A stretch of 64,000 nt of DNA from Pelomonas sp. SE-A7 (GTDB lineage: Bacteria > Pseudomonadota > Gammaproteobacteria > Burkholderiales > Burkholderiaceae_C). Where the stretch lies: the NCBI RefSeq assembly GCF_030345705.1, contig NZ_JAUASW010000001.1:868001-932000 (forward strand), written 5' to 3'. Made by a program: the position numbers and the translations under genes. Shown one piece after another: positions 17,949 through 26,923 of this stretch (position 1 is the first letter of the stretch; each line of letters opens with the position of its first letter). The notes under the pieces are model-generated. The model was not told where the DNA came from and ran no database searches. It saw only the letters and a list, made by a program, of their open reading frames with translations.

Positions 17949-18515
17949 TCAGGCCTTGCTGGCCGTCTGCTGCAGGCTCAGATCCAGCAGCTCGGCGGCC
18001 TGATCGAGCAGGCCGTCGCGGTCGCGCGCCCGGCTTTCGAGCACGCGATGAAAAGGCAGGGACTGACCGACGCCGTCGCCCGACCACAGCGGATCGACCA
18101 GCAACTCGCGCGGCGGCAAGGCCGGCCGGTCGGTCAGGTCCACCAGGCTGCCGATCAGGCGCAGGGCATTGCCCTCGGCGTCGCGCTCCACCGCCACGCC
18201 GCGGGCCTGCATCACCCGGTAACCCGAGCCATTGCTGCGCAGCCGGAAGCGGGCCTCGTAGCGCTTGCTGAAGCCCTCGATGTGGGAGCGCAGCGCACGC
18301 ATCATGCCGGCCAGGTCGTCGGGATGGACGCGGCAGCGCCAGAACGAGGTGTGGTCGGGCGCACCGGCATTGGCAAAGCCCAGGTGCTCCTTCCAGCGCG
18401 GCGAGTAGTGCACCAGCTCCATGCGGGGATCCAGGTCCCAGACGCCGAACAGGCCCTGTTCGATGGCGCGGCCCCAGCGGCTCAGGTCGGAGGACAGTTC
18501 GGTCTTGCGGTTCAT
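17949..18515 (-). CDS. PAS-domain protein
   Basis: 188 residues with one PAS fold of the PAS_3 type, about residues 15-130 (GRAIEQGLFGVWDLDPRMELVHYSPRWKEHLGF, then FWRCRVHPDDL and a closing GSLVDLTDR). No kinase, cyclase or DNA-binding domain follows, so it is a stand-alone sensory or adaptor protein. The ATG at 18515 was chosen because it opens MNRKTELSSDL just before the domain; an upstream in-frame ATG at 18575 would place the start close to the LysR start. It converges on the halogenase gene with a 10-base gap. Ligand and partner unknown. Confidence 0.8.
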   Translation of the reverse strand: MNRKTELSSDLSRWGRAIEQGLFGVWDLDPRMELVHYSPRWKEHLGFANAGAPDHTSFWRCRVHPDDLAGMMRALRSHIEGFSKRYEARFRLRSNGSGYRVMQARGVAVERDAEGNALRLIGSLVDLTDRPALPPRELLVDPLWSGDGVGQSLPFHRVLESRARDRDGLLDQAAELLDLSLQQTASKA

Positions 18516-18604
18516 CGGGGGCCAAGCATATGTCGTCCTTCGAGGGCCGGCCGCGTGGTTTGCCAAATCCGGCACGCCCTTCGCACTGTGTAGAGTGCAG
18601 CGCC

Positions 18605-19498
18605 ATGCAGAACGAGTTGCGATTCCCTTCGGTTGAAGGCCTGCGTGCCTTCGAGGCCACGGCCCGGCTGGGCAGCTTCGAGCGCGCCGCCGAGGAATTG
18701 CACGTGACCGCCAGCGCCCTGAGCAAGCGCATCGGCGTGCTGGAGTCGCTGATTGGCACGCCGCTGCTGCAGCGCCAGGCCAAGCCGCTGGCGCTGACGC
18801 CCACCGGCAAGGAATACCTGGCCCAGGTCGTCGAGGCCCTGGCCCTGCTCGCCGCCATGCCCCAGCACCGGCGCAGCACGCAGCGCCGCGAGCGCCTGGT
18901 GGTCAGCGCGCCGCCGACCTTTGCGCGGCTGATCCTGGTGCCCGCCCTGCCCGGCTTCGAGCAGCAAGCGCCCGAGCTGGAGATCGAGCTGGCGGTCAGC
19001 TCGCCCTTCCTGGACTCGCCGACACCGCCGGCCGATCTTGAAATCCGCATGGGCGTGGCCGACGAGGCCCTGTGGCTGATGCAGGACCGCGTCACGCCCA
19101 TGGCCGCGCCTTCGCTGCTGCAGCGACATCCGATCAAGCAGCCGGCCGACCTGGCCGGCCTGCCCCTGCTGCGCAGCCCTATCGAGCCTTGGCAGCCCTG
19201 GTTCCGTGCCGCCGGCCTGGACTGGCCCGAGCCCCAACAGGGCACGCGCTTCGTCGACCTCGGCTTGACGCTGGAGGCGGCACTGTGCGGCCAGGGCGTG
19301 GTGCTGGCCCGGCCCAGCCTGGCCGGCCCGCTGCTTGAGCGCGGCCAGTTGCGGCGGCTGTTCGAGCTCTCGGCCCCGGCGGCCCGCCACTACGGCCTGC
19401 TGCGCCATGCCGACACGGCCTCGGCACGGCGCTTCGAGGACTGGCTGCGGGCGCATTGCGCCCGGCCGCCACAGGAAAAATCTTCGGGCAAGCCCTGA
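18605..19498 (+). CDS. LysR-family transcriptional regulator
   Basis: 297 residues. The winged helix-turn-helix occupies residues 8-65 (LRAFEATARLGSFERAAEELHVTASALSKRI), with GcvA-like spacing, and a periplasmic-binding-like effector domain follows. The ATG at 18605 removes a 25-residue upstream extension that lacks any homology-like character. It lies 66 bases upstream of the alpha-hydroxy-acid dehydrogenase gene on the same strand and is the probable regulator of it. The PAS gene starts divergently 89 bases away. Effector unknown. Confidence 0.9.
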   Translation: MQNELRFPSVEGLRAFEATARLGSFERAAEELHVTASALSKRIGVLESLIGTPLLQRQAKPLALTPTGKEYLAQVVEALALLAAMPQHRRSTQRRERLVVSAPPTFARLILVPALPGFEQQAPELEIELAVSSPFLDSPTPPADLEIRMGVADEALWLMQDRVTPMAAPSLLQRHPIKQPADLAGLPLLRSPIEPWQPWFRAAGLDWPEPQQGTRFVDLGLTLEAALCGQGVVLARPSLAGPLLERGQLRRLFELSAPAARHYGLLRHADTASARRFEDWLRAHCARPPQEKSSGKP

Positions 19499-19564
19499 CG
19501 AGGATTCCGCACCCGGCCGCCCTTGCTTGAATAGCATGGCGGGCATTCAGCCGGAGTCCCCGCC

Positions 19565-20719
19565 ATGCCCGTCATCACCAACATCGAAGACCTGCGCCAG
19601 CTCGCCAAGAAGCGCGTGCCGCGGATGTTCTACGACTATGCCGATTCGGGCTCCTGGACCGAGGGCACCTACCGCGCCAACGAGGCCGACTTCCAGAAGA
19701 TCAAGCTGCGCCAGCGCGTGGCGGTCAACATGGAGGGCCGCAGCACAGCGGTCGAGATGCTGGGTACGCAGTACAAGATGCCCGTGGCCATCGCACCCAC
19801 CGGCCTGACCGGCATGCAGCATGCCGACGGCGAAATCCTGGCGGCCAAGGCGGCCGAGGCCTTCGGCATCCCGTTCACGCTGTCGACCATGAGCATCTGC
19901 TCGATCGAGGACATTGCCGCCCACACCCAGGCGCCGTTCTGGTTCCAGCTCTACATGATGCGGGACCGCGAGGCGATGGAACGCATGATCGAGCGCGCCC
20001 GCGCCGCCCGCTGCAGCGCCCTGGTGCTGACGCTGGACCTGCAGGTGATAGGCCAGCGCCACAAGGACCTGAAGAACGGCCTGACCGCGCCGCCCAAGCC
20101 GACGATTGCGAACCTGATCAACCTCGCCACCAAGCCGCGCTGGTGCCTGGGCATGCTGGGCACCCAGCGGCGGACCTTCGGCAACCTGGTCGGCCATGTG
20201 AAGGCGGTCAGCGACATGAAGTCGCTGGCGGCCTGGACCAATGAGCAGTTCGATCCGCGCCTGTCCTGGGCCGATGTGGAATGGGTCAAGCAGCGCTGGG
20301 GCGGCAAGCTGATCCTCAAGGGCATCATGGACCTGGAAGACGCCAAGCTGGCCGCCAACTCCGGCGCCGATGCCCTGGTGGTCAGCAACCATGGCGGCCG
20401 CCAGCTGGATGGTGCCGAGTCCAGCATCCATGCGCTGCCGCGCATCGTCGATGCAGTGGGCAGCAAGATCGAGGTCCACATGGACGGCGGCATCCGCTCC
20501 GGCCAGGACGTTCTCAAGGCCTATGCCCTCGGTGCCCGCGGCTGCTGGACCGGCCGCGCCTTCCTCTACGGCCTGGGCGCCATGGGCCAGGCCGGCGTCA
20601 CCAAGGCACTGCAGATCATCCACAAGGAGCTGGACGTGACCATGGCCTTCTGCGGCCACACGCAGCTGAAGAAAGTGGACGCCGGCATCCTGCTGCCCGG
20701 GACTTTTCCGACGCCCTAG
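19565..20719 (+). CDS. FMN-dependent alpha-hydroxy-acid dehydrogenase (L-lactate dehydrogenase type)
   Basis: 384 residues, full length for the LldD/glycolate oxidase family of FMN TIM barrels. Motifs: FYDYADSGSW near the N-terminus, APTGLTGMQHADGE, TLDLQVIGQRHKD, the catalytic VSNHGGRQLDGAES with its histidine and arginine, and the FMN phosphate loop HMDGGIRSGQDVLKAYALGA. It oxidises L-lactate or a related 2-hydroxy acid and passes electrons to the membrane or oxygen. It follows a LysR gene in the same direction and converges on galM with a 4-base overlap. The substrate within the family cannot be fixed from sequence. Confidence 0.9.
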   Translation: MPVITNIEDLRQLAKKRVPRMFYDYADSGSWTEGTYRANEADFQKIKLRQRVAVNMEGRSTAVEMLGTQYKMPVAIAPTGLTGMQHADGEILAAKAAEAFGIPFTLSTMSICSIEDIAAHTQAPFWFQLYMMRDREAMERMIERARAARCSALVLTLDLQVIGQRHKDLKNGLTAPPKPTIANLINLATKPRWCLGMLGTQRRTFGNLVGHVKAVSDMKSLAAWTNEQFDPRLSWADVEWVKQRWGGKLILKGIMDLEDAKLAANSGADALVVSNHGGRQLDGAESSIHALPRIVDAVGSKIEVHMDGGIRSGQDVLKAYALGARGCWTGRAFLYGLGAMGQAGVTKALQIIHKELDVTMAFCGHTQLKKVDAGILLPGTFPTP

Positions 20720-21789
20720 GCCGCGGTGGTCGAAAAGCGATGCAGCGTGCTGCTGCGGTAGAGCTCGCCCGGCCGCAGCACCGTGCTCGGCCAGTCGGGG
20801 CCGGCCTCGTGGTTGGGAGAGTCCGGCGCATGCTGGGGTTCCAGGCACAGGCCGTCGCCCTGGCGGTAGACCTGCTCGCCATCGCTCAGGCTCGCATTCA
20901 GGTAGTTGCCCGAATAGAACTGCAGGGCCGGCTCGGTGGTGAACATCTCCATGCAGCGGCCGGAGGCGGGATCTTCCAGTCGCGCCGCCAGGTGCAGCTC
21001 GCCGTCGAAGGGCGCGTCGAGCAGGAAGTTGTGGTCGTAGCCCCGGCCGCGCAGCAACTGCTCGTGAGCCTGGCGAATGCGCGAGACGATGGGCCGAGCC
21101 GAGCGGAAGTCGAAGGGCGTGCCCTGCACCTCGGCATGGCCGAGCGGAATCAGGCCGGCATCGACCTCGCTGTAGCGCGAGGCCGGGATGCACAGCCGGT
21201 GGCGCATCGCCGAGCCATGGCCGGCCAGGTTGAAGTAGTCGTGGTGGCTGAGGTTGACGAGGCTGGGGGCGTCGGTCTCGGCTTCGTAATCGATCCGCCA
21301 GCTGGCGTCGAGCCCGAGGCTGTAGCGCACGCGGACCTGCAGGCGGCCCGGGAAGCCCTGGTCGCCGTCCGGGCTGGTCAGCGCGAGTTGCAAAGCCGCG
21401 GCCTCGCCGGCGCGTGGCTCGGCGAACTCGGCCTGCCAGAGGCTGGCGCCGAATCCTTGCGGGCCGCCGTGCAGGCTGTGCAGGCCGTCATTGCGGTCCA
21501 GCCGGATCTCGCGCCCATCGAGCATGAAACGGCCGTTGGCGATGCGGTTGGCATAGCGGCCCACGATCACGCCGAAGCCCTGGTTGCGGTGCACATAGTC
21601 GTCCAGCGAGGCCAGCTTGAGCACCACGTTGGCGGACTGGCCGTTGGCGTCGGGTACCCACAGCCCGGTGACGATGCCGCCATAGCTGAGGCAGCTGAGG
21701 CTGAGGCCGCGGCCGTTGTCCAGCCGGTATTCATGGACCGGCCGGCCGTCGGGCAGCCGGCCGTACTCGCGGCACTCTGTGCTTGGCAT
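20716..21789 (-). CDS. galM: Aldose 1-epimerase (mutarotase)
   Basis: 357 residues. It interconverts alpha and beta anomers of aldoses such as galactose, glucose and xylose. The fold is marked by LSYGGIVTGLWVPDANG, GRYANRIANGRF, NDGLHSLHGG (first catalytic histidine), NLSHHDYFNLAGHG (second histidine region) and GLCLEPQHAPDSPN with the catalytic glutamate. No signal peptide, so cytoplasmic. A ribosome site GGAG sits 9-12 bases before the ATG. It fits the sugar catabolism of the flanking loci and is divergent from a secreted lectin-fold protein. Confidence 0.95.
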   Translation of the reverse strand: MPSTECREYGRLPDGRPVHEYRLDNGRGLSLSCLSYGGIVTGLWVPDANGQSANVVLKLASLDDYVHRNQGFGVIVGRYANRIANGRFMLDGREIRLDRNDGLHSLHGGPQGFGASLWQAEFAEPRAGEAAALQLALTSPDGDQGFPGRLQVRVRYSLGLDASWRIDYEAETDAPSLVNLSHHDYFNLAGHGSAMRHRLCIPASRYSEVDAGLIPLGHAEVQGTPFDFRSARPIVSRIRQAHEQLLRGRGYDHNFLLDAPFDGELHLAARLEDPASGRCMEMFTTEPALQFYSGNYLNASLSDGEQVYRQGDGLCLEPQHAPDSPNHEAGPDWPSTVLRPGELYRSSTLHRFSTTAA

Positions 21790-21844
21790 CGAAACGCTCT
21801 CCTGCTTGAGTAATCAGCTCATGGGGGCCGGGCCATTCTAGGAA

Positions 21845-21856
21845 GAGGCGCGCCTC
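21845..21856. promoter_or_regulatory. 12-bp perfect palindrome between galM and the DUF6250-like gene
   Basis: GAGGCGCGCCTC reads the same on both strands and lies in the 95-base divergent spacer, 28 bases before the secreted-protein ATG. Position suits a shared operator; GC-rich palindromes also arise by chance in this genome, so support is modest. Confidence 0.35.
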
Positions 21857-21884
21857 CATTAGCATCCGCCGAAACCCATACGCC

Positions 21885-22631
21885 ATGCGCCACCTGCTAT
21901 TCGTTGCCAGCCTGCTGGCCTCATCGTTGGCCCCGGCTGCACCTGATGCAGCCTGTGACTTCGACGTATTCAAGGCCAGGGGCCGCTTGCTCTATGCCGA
22001 TGATTTCGCGCCCCGTGCAGACGGCCCGCTGGCCGCCGACTCGCGCTGGCTTGCCGAGATCGCGCCCAAGCCGGGCTCCAGCGTGACCATCAGCCAGGGC
22101 CGCCTGCTGCTGGACACGGCCGGCGGCGTCACCGTCTGGCTGGACCTGGAGCTGCCGGCGACCGGCTACCTGATCGAATACCGCCGCCGGGTCGTGCTGG
22201 CCGGTGGGCCCAACGACAGGCTCAGCGACCTCAACCAGTTCTGGCAGGCCAGCGACCCGCGCCAGCCGGGCCGGCCGCCCTTCGGCCGAGATGGCGTGTT
22301 CGAGTCCTACGACGACCTGCAGCTGTACTACGTGGGCATGGGCGGCAACAGCAACACCAGCACCCGGCTGCGCAAATACGAGGGCGGAGAGCGCAGGCTC
22401 CTTCAAGAGCATGGAGACGCCGCCCATCTGCTCGATGCCAACCGCGACTACCTGGTGCAGACGCATGTGGCCCGCGACGGCCGCCAGAGCTTCTGCGTCG
22501 ACGGCCGGCTGTTCTTTTCCTTCACCGATCCGCAGCCGCTGAAGGCCGGCTACTTCGGCCTCAGGAGCACCTGGTCGCGCCAGCAGGTCTGGGGCTTCAA
22601 GCTGGTGGCCGAGACCACCCCCCAAAAGTAG
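21885..22631 (+). CDS. Secreted concanavalin-fold protein (DUF6250/DUF1961-like)
   Basis: 248 residues with a signal peptide (MRHLLFVASLLASSLAPAAPDA). The mature part reads as a beta-sandwich of the lectin/glucanase type: GRLLYADDFAP, WLAEIAPKPGSSVTISQGRLLLDT, LNQFWQASDP, a long loop ending DDLQLYYVGMGGN, and a final FGLRSTWSRQQVWGFKL. This pattern resembles DUF6250 or DUF1961 proteins found near pectin and rhamnogalacturonan enzymes, some of which bind or cleave glycans. I cannot identify catalytic residues with confidence. Divergent from galM. Family placement is from memory of motif style. Confidence 0.65.
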   Translation: MRHLLFVASLLASSLAPAAPDAACDFDVFKARGRLLYADDFAPRADGPLAADSRWLAEIAPKPGSSVTISQGRLLLDTAGGVTVWLDLELPATGYLIEYRRRVVLAGGPNDRLSDLNQFWQASDPRQPGRPPFGRDGVFESYDDLQLYYVGMGGNSNTSTRLRKYEGGERRLLQEHGDAAHLLDANRDYLVQTHVARDGRQSFCVDGRLFFSFTDPQPLKAGYFGLRSTWSRQQVWGFKLVAETTPQK

Positions 22632-22844
22632 GGCGATTGGCGGCATCGGGCGCCGGACGGGCGGCCCTGCGGCCCGCGGCACCGATGGCTGCTCATGCTT
22701 CAATGCAGACCACAAGAGGCCCTGTTGCCATCAGGGTTGCGAAGCCGATTTGAGGCTGGCGCGGAATGATCGCCGCCAGCAAGTGGCTGCGACCGGGGCT
22801 GGCGCGCCAGCAGTTCTCGGAGGATGCGCGAGTGGAGCAAGTGC

Positions 22845-24461
22845 ATGGATGACAAGCCCATGACCGAGCCGGTGCCGATCCCCAGCTCGGAGGAACTCGC
22901 CCATGCCGCAAGGCGGCTCGGCGTCAGGCGCAGCGATTCGCTGCTGGCCATGAGCGACGCCCTGCTCCACCAGTCGAACGCCGACGAGAGCTCCCAGCAG
23001 CAGACCTTGGCGGCGATTGCCGAGCTGGTCCATGCGGCCACCCACGATCAGCTGACCGGCCTGCCGACCCGCGGCGTGCTGCTGAACCGGCTGGAGCAGG
23101 CGCTGGAAGCCGAGGCTGCCGTGGCGGCCCAGGTCGCGGTCCTGTTCATCGACGTGGACAACTTCAAGCTGGTGAATGACAGCCTGGGCCATGACGCCGG
23201 TGACGAGCTGCTGCGCGAGATGAGCCGCCGCATCACGGCCTGCGTGGGCGCTGCCGACACGGTCAGCCGCTTCGGCGGCGACGAGTTGGTGGTGTTGCTG
23301 CCCCAGGCCGACCAGGGGCTGGTGTCCGAGCTCGGCGCGCTGGTGCTGGCCACGATGGCCGCGCCGATCCGCATGGCGGGGCGCGAGGTGGCCACCTCGG
23401 TCAGCATTGGCGCCGCCCTGGCCGCGCCGGGCGCCCAGACCGCCGAACAGCTGCTGCGGGATGCCGACACCGCGCTCTACGCCGCCAAGAGCCGCGGCCG
23501 CAACCGCATGGAGCGCTTCAACGAGGAGCTGCATGCCCGGGTCGCGAGGCGGATGCGGGTGGAGACCGAGCTGCGCCTGGCGCTGCGCGAAGGTGGCCTT
23601 TACGTCCACTACCAGCCCCAGGTCAAGCTGGCGACCGGGCGCGTCGTGGGCCTGGAGGCGCTGGCGCGCTGGCATCACGCCGAGCTGGGCCAGGTGCCGC
23701 CGGCGGAATTCATCCCGGTGGCCGAGGAGTCGCGCCTGATCGACGAGCTGGGCTGGCAGGTGCTGCGCACGGCCTGCCGCCAGCTGGCCGCCTGGTCGGC
23801 CGCAGGCATTGGCCCGGCCCTGTCGATGACGGTCAACATCTCGCCCCGTCAGCTCGACAACCCGGATTTCGCCGCCGAGTTGCAGCGGGTGCTGGACGAG
23901 ACCGGCATCCGGCCCGATGCCCTGTGCCTGGAGCTGACCGAAAGCGGTCTGATGAGCCGGACCACGGAGCTGGTGGACATGCTGGAGCGGGTCAGACGCA
24001 TCGGCGTCTATGTCGCCATCGACGATTTCGGTACCGAGCAATCGGCCCTCAGCCGCTTGCGCGAACTGCCGGTCGAGGTGTTGAAGATCGACCGCTCCTT
24101 CATCGACGGCCTGGGCGCCGAGGCCGGCGACACGGCCATCGTGTCCTCCATCCTCAGCCTGGCCTATGCCATGGGCAAGCATGTGATCGCCGAGGGCGTG
24201 GAGACGGCCGAGCAGGCCGCGGCCCTGTCCGAGATGGGCTGCCCGGTCGCGCAGGGCTTTCTGTTCGCCCGGCCGGTCGATGCCACGGAGATTCCGCGGC
24301 TGCTGGGACGTCCGCTCTGGCAGGCGCCGGTCAGCTGGGCGCAGCGCCTGCGGCCCAAGCTCGGCAGTCACGCGCGAAGGGCCCACCCGGCCTTCATCGA
24401 TGAATTCCTGTTCCACATCGGCGCGCCCATGGGTGAAAAGAAGACGGGGTCCGCGCCATGA
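22845..24461 (+). CDS. Bifunctional GGDEF-EAL cyclic-di-GMP protein
   Basis: 538 residues. The first 70 residues are helical with no obvious sensor. The GGDEF domain spans about 75-235 with signature GGDEL (residues 144-148), a tolerated variant. The EAL domain spans about 250-510 with intact EAL (271-273) and IDDFGTEQSALSRLRELPVEVLKID. Both cyclase and phosphodiesterase activities are plausible. The ATG at 22845 has GGAG seven bases upstream; the ATG at 22824 touches its own GGAGG and is unlikely. The stop overlaps the next gene as ATGA, so a membrane partner is co-translated. Confidence 0.88.
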   Translation: MDDKPMTEPVPIPSSEELAHAARRLGVRRSDSLLAMSDALLHQSNADESSQQQTLAAIAELVHAATHDQLTGLPTRGVLLNRLEQALEAEAAVAAQVAVLFIDVDNFKLVNDSLGHDAGDELLREMSRRITACVGAADTVSRFGGDELVVLLPQADQGLVSELGALVLATMAAPIRMAGREVATSVSIGAALAAPGAQTAEQLLRDADTALYAAKSRGRNRMERFNEELHARVARRMRVETELRLALREGGLYVHYQPQVKLATGRVVGLEALARWHHAELGQVPPAEFIPVAEESRLIDELGWQVLRTACRQLAAWSAAGIGPALSMTVNISPRQLDNPDFAAELQRVLDETGIRPDALCLELTESGLMSRTTELVDMLERVRRIGVYVAIDDFGTEQSALSRLRELPVEVLKIDRSFIDGLGAEAGDTAIVSSILSLAYAMGKHVIAEGVETAEQAAALSEMGCPVAQGFLFARPVDATEIPRLLGRPLWQAPVSWAQRLRPKLGSHARRAHPAFIDEFLFHIGAPMGEKKTGSAP

Positions 24462-25309
24462 TGTGGCTGGTGATTGGCATAGGGAACCTGCTGGTCGGCG
24501 CCGCCTATTCCGGCCTGGGCTTGCTGAGCGCCTGGGAGGCCGTCAGCCAGTACCGCACGCGCGGCCTCTCGCGCTTCGGCCTGGGCTTCTCGATGATGGC
24601 GGCCAGCTGCGGCCCGCATCACCTGGCCCATGGCTGGTGTGTACTCAACGGCGGCACGGTCTCGCCCTCGCTGCTGGGCATCACCCTGCTGGGCCTGCCT
24701 GCCGGCCTGATCTTCTGCCTGCTGCGCATCGAGGCCGCCTTAGGCGGCCCAGGCGACCGCACCGTGCTGGCGCGCCCCACGACGATGGCGGCGCTGGCCA
24801 CGGTGTTCCTGCTGCTCGTCGGTCTCCTGGCCGGTCTGGCCATGATGGCGCCGGCCCCGCTGGTCACCCAGCTGATCTGCACGGCCCGCGGATTCATCCA
24901 GTTGCCGGTCGAGGGGCCGGCGGCGCCCGGCAGCAGCATGGCCTCGGTAATCCTGGGCAGCAATCTCTTCGTGACCGTCACCTACGGCATGGTGGGCTGG
25001 TACCTGGTGGCGACCCAGGTGCGCCGCTATGTGCTGGACCGCTCCTGGTCGCTGTCCGGCCTGTCGCTGGCGGCGGTCTTCCCCACCTGTGCGGCCATGC
25101 ATCTGGTCGCGGCCCTGGCCAGCAATCACGAGGCGATCACCCTGCCCTTCGACCTGCTGGGCGTGCCGGCCTCGATCTACTTCCTCTGGGTCGTCCACAG
25201 GCTGCACAGCGATTCGGTGATCGACTGGAATCGTCGGCCGCTGGTCGGCATCGCCGCGACGCCGCACCGCGAAGCCCCCTGGAGCGACCAGCCGGCCGCC
25301 ATCCGCTGA
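24458..25309 (+). CDS. Polytopic membrane protein of unknown function coupled to GGDEF-EAL
   Basis: 283 residues with about seven hydrophobic helices and short loops. I do not recognise the family. Histidines cluster at membrane positions (CGPHHLAHGW around residue 50 and PTCAAMHLVAALASNHEA around 210-225), which could bind a metal or haem. Translation is coupled to the preceding cyclic-di-GMP gene by an ATGA overlap, so it is a candidate sensory partner for that cytoplasmic protein. A 9-bp-armed hairpin follows 15 bases after the stop. Confidence 0.75.
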   Translation: MMWLVIGIGNLLVGAAYSGLGLLSAWEAVSQYRTRGLSRFGLGFSMMAASCGPHHLAHGWCVLNGGTVSPSLLGITLLGLPAGLIFCLLRIEAALGGPGDRTVLARPTTMAALATVFLLLVGLLAGLAMMAPAPLVTQLICTARGFIQLPVEGPAAPGSSMASVILGSNLFVTVTYGMVGWYLVATQVRRYVLDRSWSLSGLSLAAVFPTCAAMHLVAALASNHEAITLPFDLLGVPASIYFLWVVHRLHSDSVIDWNRRPLVGIAATPHREAPWSDQPAAIR

Positions 25310-25323
25310 GCTTCGGGGTCCAG

Positions 25324-25346
25324 AATCCGTTCGCTGTGAACGGATT
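25324..25346 (+). terminator. Hairpin after the GGDEF-EAL/membrane protein pair
   Basis: AATCCGTTC and GAACGGATT form perfect 9-bp arms around the loop GCTGT, 15 bases past the stop, followed by ATTTG. The short T-rich tail makes it a fair intrinsic terminator. The rest of the 256-base gap to the next gene shows nothing else I can assign; it may equally be an operator for that gene. Confidence 0.5.
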
Positions 25347-25565
25347 ATTTGAAACAGCTTTCCATTTGCCACCGACATCAGGGCACAATGGCGTCCAGTC
25401 AGTGGCAACCAGGGACCATGCCGTCCTGCCCCGCCCCCGGGGAGCTGCTGGCGCGACACCCATCGCGCAGGCCCTGCGGCCTGGGCGCCAGCGGTCCAAG
25501 CCTCAGGCCCAGGCCTGCCCTAGAACCGTCCTTCAACGCCTCCTCCGGGAAGCCAGCCCGCCATC

Positions 25566-26207
25566 ATGAAGATCGCCCTCATCATCGAAAACAGCCAGGC
25601 CGCCAAGTCCGAGATCGTCCACAACGCACTCAAGACCGTGGCCGAGCCGCTGGGCCACCAGGTCCACCACTACGGCATGTACGCGCCCGAGGACAAGGCC
25701 TCGCTGACCTATGTGATGAACGGCCTGCTGGCCGGCATCCTCCTGAACTCCAAGGCGGCCGATTTCGTCGTCACCGGCTGCGGCACCGGCATGGGCTCCA
25801 TGCTGGCCTGCAACTCCATGCCCGGCGTGTTCTGCGGCCTGGTGATCGATCCGACCGACGCCTTCCTGTTCGGCCAGATCAACGACGGCAACTGCATGTC
25901 CATGCCCTATGCCAAGGGCTTCGGCTGGGCCGCCGAACTGAACCTGCAGGACTGCTACCGCAAGCTGCTCGAGAACGAGCGCGGCGCCGGCTATCCCAAG
26001 GAGCGCGCCGCCATCATGGCCAAGAACCGTGGCATCCTGAAGGACCTCAAGGCCGCCTCCTGCAAGGACATGCTGACGGTGCTGAAGTCGGTGGACCAGG
26101 ACCTGCTCAAGGCCGCAGTCTCGGGCGAAAAGTTCCAGCAGCTGTTCTTCCCGAACTGCCAGGACGACGCCATCGCCAAGCACATCCAGGGCGTGCTGAG
26201 CGCCTGA
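25566..26207 (+). CDS. RpiB/LacAB-family isomerase, DhuI-like
   Basis: 213 residues. The RpiB-type sugar-phosphate isomerase fold is shown by MKIALIIENSQAAKSEIV, the anion loop VVTGCGTGMGSMLACNS, DPTDAFLFGQINDGN and the C-terminal FFPNCQDDAIAKHI. Length and these motifs agree closely with the streptococcal DhuI subgroup, which isomerises 4-deoxy-L-threo-5-hexosulose uronate made by unsaturated glucuronyl hydrolases, rather than with 150-residue RpiB. The GH105 enzyme encoded at 42.3 kb releases just that product from rhamnogalacturonan, so a role in pectin catabolism fits. The subgroup assignment is from memory; ribose-5-phosphate isomerase remains an alternative. Confidence 0.8.
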   Translation: MKIALIIENSQAAKSEIVHNALKTVAEPLGHQVHHYGMYAPEDKASLTYVMNGLLAGILLNSKAADFVVTGCGTGMGSMLACNSMPGVFCGLVIDPTDAFLFGQINDGNCMSMPYAKGFGWAAELNLQDCYRKLLENERGAGYPKERAAIMAKNRGILKDLKAASCKDMLTVLKSVDQDLLKAAVSGEKFQQLFFPNCQDDAIAKHIQGVLSA

Positions 26208-26308
26208 TTCCCGGGACGGTTTCGCCGGCCCACTGCGGCGAAACCCGGGGCCGGGGCCCAGAGCCCCGCGGCTATGCTCCGGCCTCCCGAGGTCGGAGCC
26301 ACGCGCCC

Positions 26309-26923
26309 ATGAGCAAGCCATCCTTTCGCATCCATCGCAGCCGCCTGGAAACCCTGGTCGATGGTGTGTTCGCCATCGCCATGACCATCCTGGTGCTGGA
26401 GGTGAAGGTGCCCGAGCTGTCAGACCGGCACTCCGCCGAGGAACTGCTGCATGCGCTGATGCATCACGGCTACGTGATAGGCGCCTACTTCTTCAGCTTT
26501 GCCATGCTGGGCCTGTTCTGGGTCTGGCACCACCGCCTGGCCGAACAGGTGCGCGAGATCGACCTGCCGGTGCTGGTCTGCGCGCTGAGCTTCCTGGCCC
26601 TGGTCTGCTTCTTCCCCTTTGCCTCGGCCCTGCTGGGCCGCTACACGATCAATCTCACGGCCCTGCTGGTCTATGTACCCGTCATAGGCCTGATCGTGCT
26701 GCTGCAGACTCTCTTCTACTGGACCGCGATGCGGCGCGGCCTGGTGACGGTCGAGCCAGCCACCGCGCGGCGCACCCACCAGGCCAATCTGATCGGCCTG
26801 GCGGTCTTCTGCTTTGCCAGCACGCCCACGCTGATGCGGCTCAACGTCTACGCCTCGCTGATCGGCCTGGCCCTGGGCGGCCTGCTGATCTGGCGTGCCA
26901 AACGCCCTGTGGCCGCCGCCTGA
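26309..26923 (+). CDS. TMEM175-family (DUF1211) membrane protein
   Basis: 204 residues with about six transmembrane helices. The first helix carries the family signature RLETLVDGVFAIAMTILVLEVKVPE, corresponding to the RxxxFSDGVFAIA pore helix of TMEM175 potassium channels. Bacterial members form tetrameric potassium-permeable channels. Here the FSD triad reads LVD, a departure at the serine and phenylalanine. The stop overlaps the next start as TGATG. Role in this organism unknown. Confidence 0.85.
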   Translation: MSKPSFRIHRSRLETLVDGVFAIAMTILVLEVKVPELSDRHSAEELLHALMHHGYVIGAYFFSFAMLGLFWVWHHRLAEQVREIDLPVLVCALSFLALVCFFPFASALLGRYTINLTALLVYVPVIGLIVLLQTLFYWTAMRRGLVTVEPATARRTHQANLIGLAVFCFASTPTLMRLNVYASLIGLALGGLLIWRAKRPVAAA

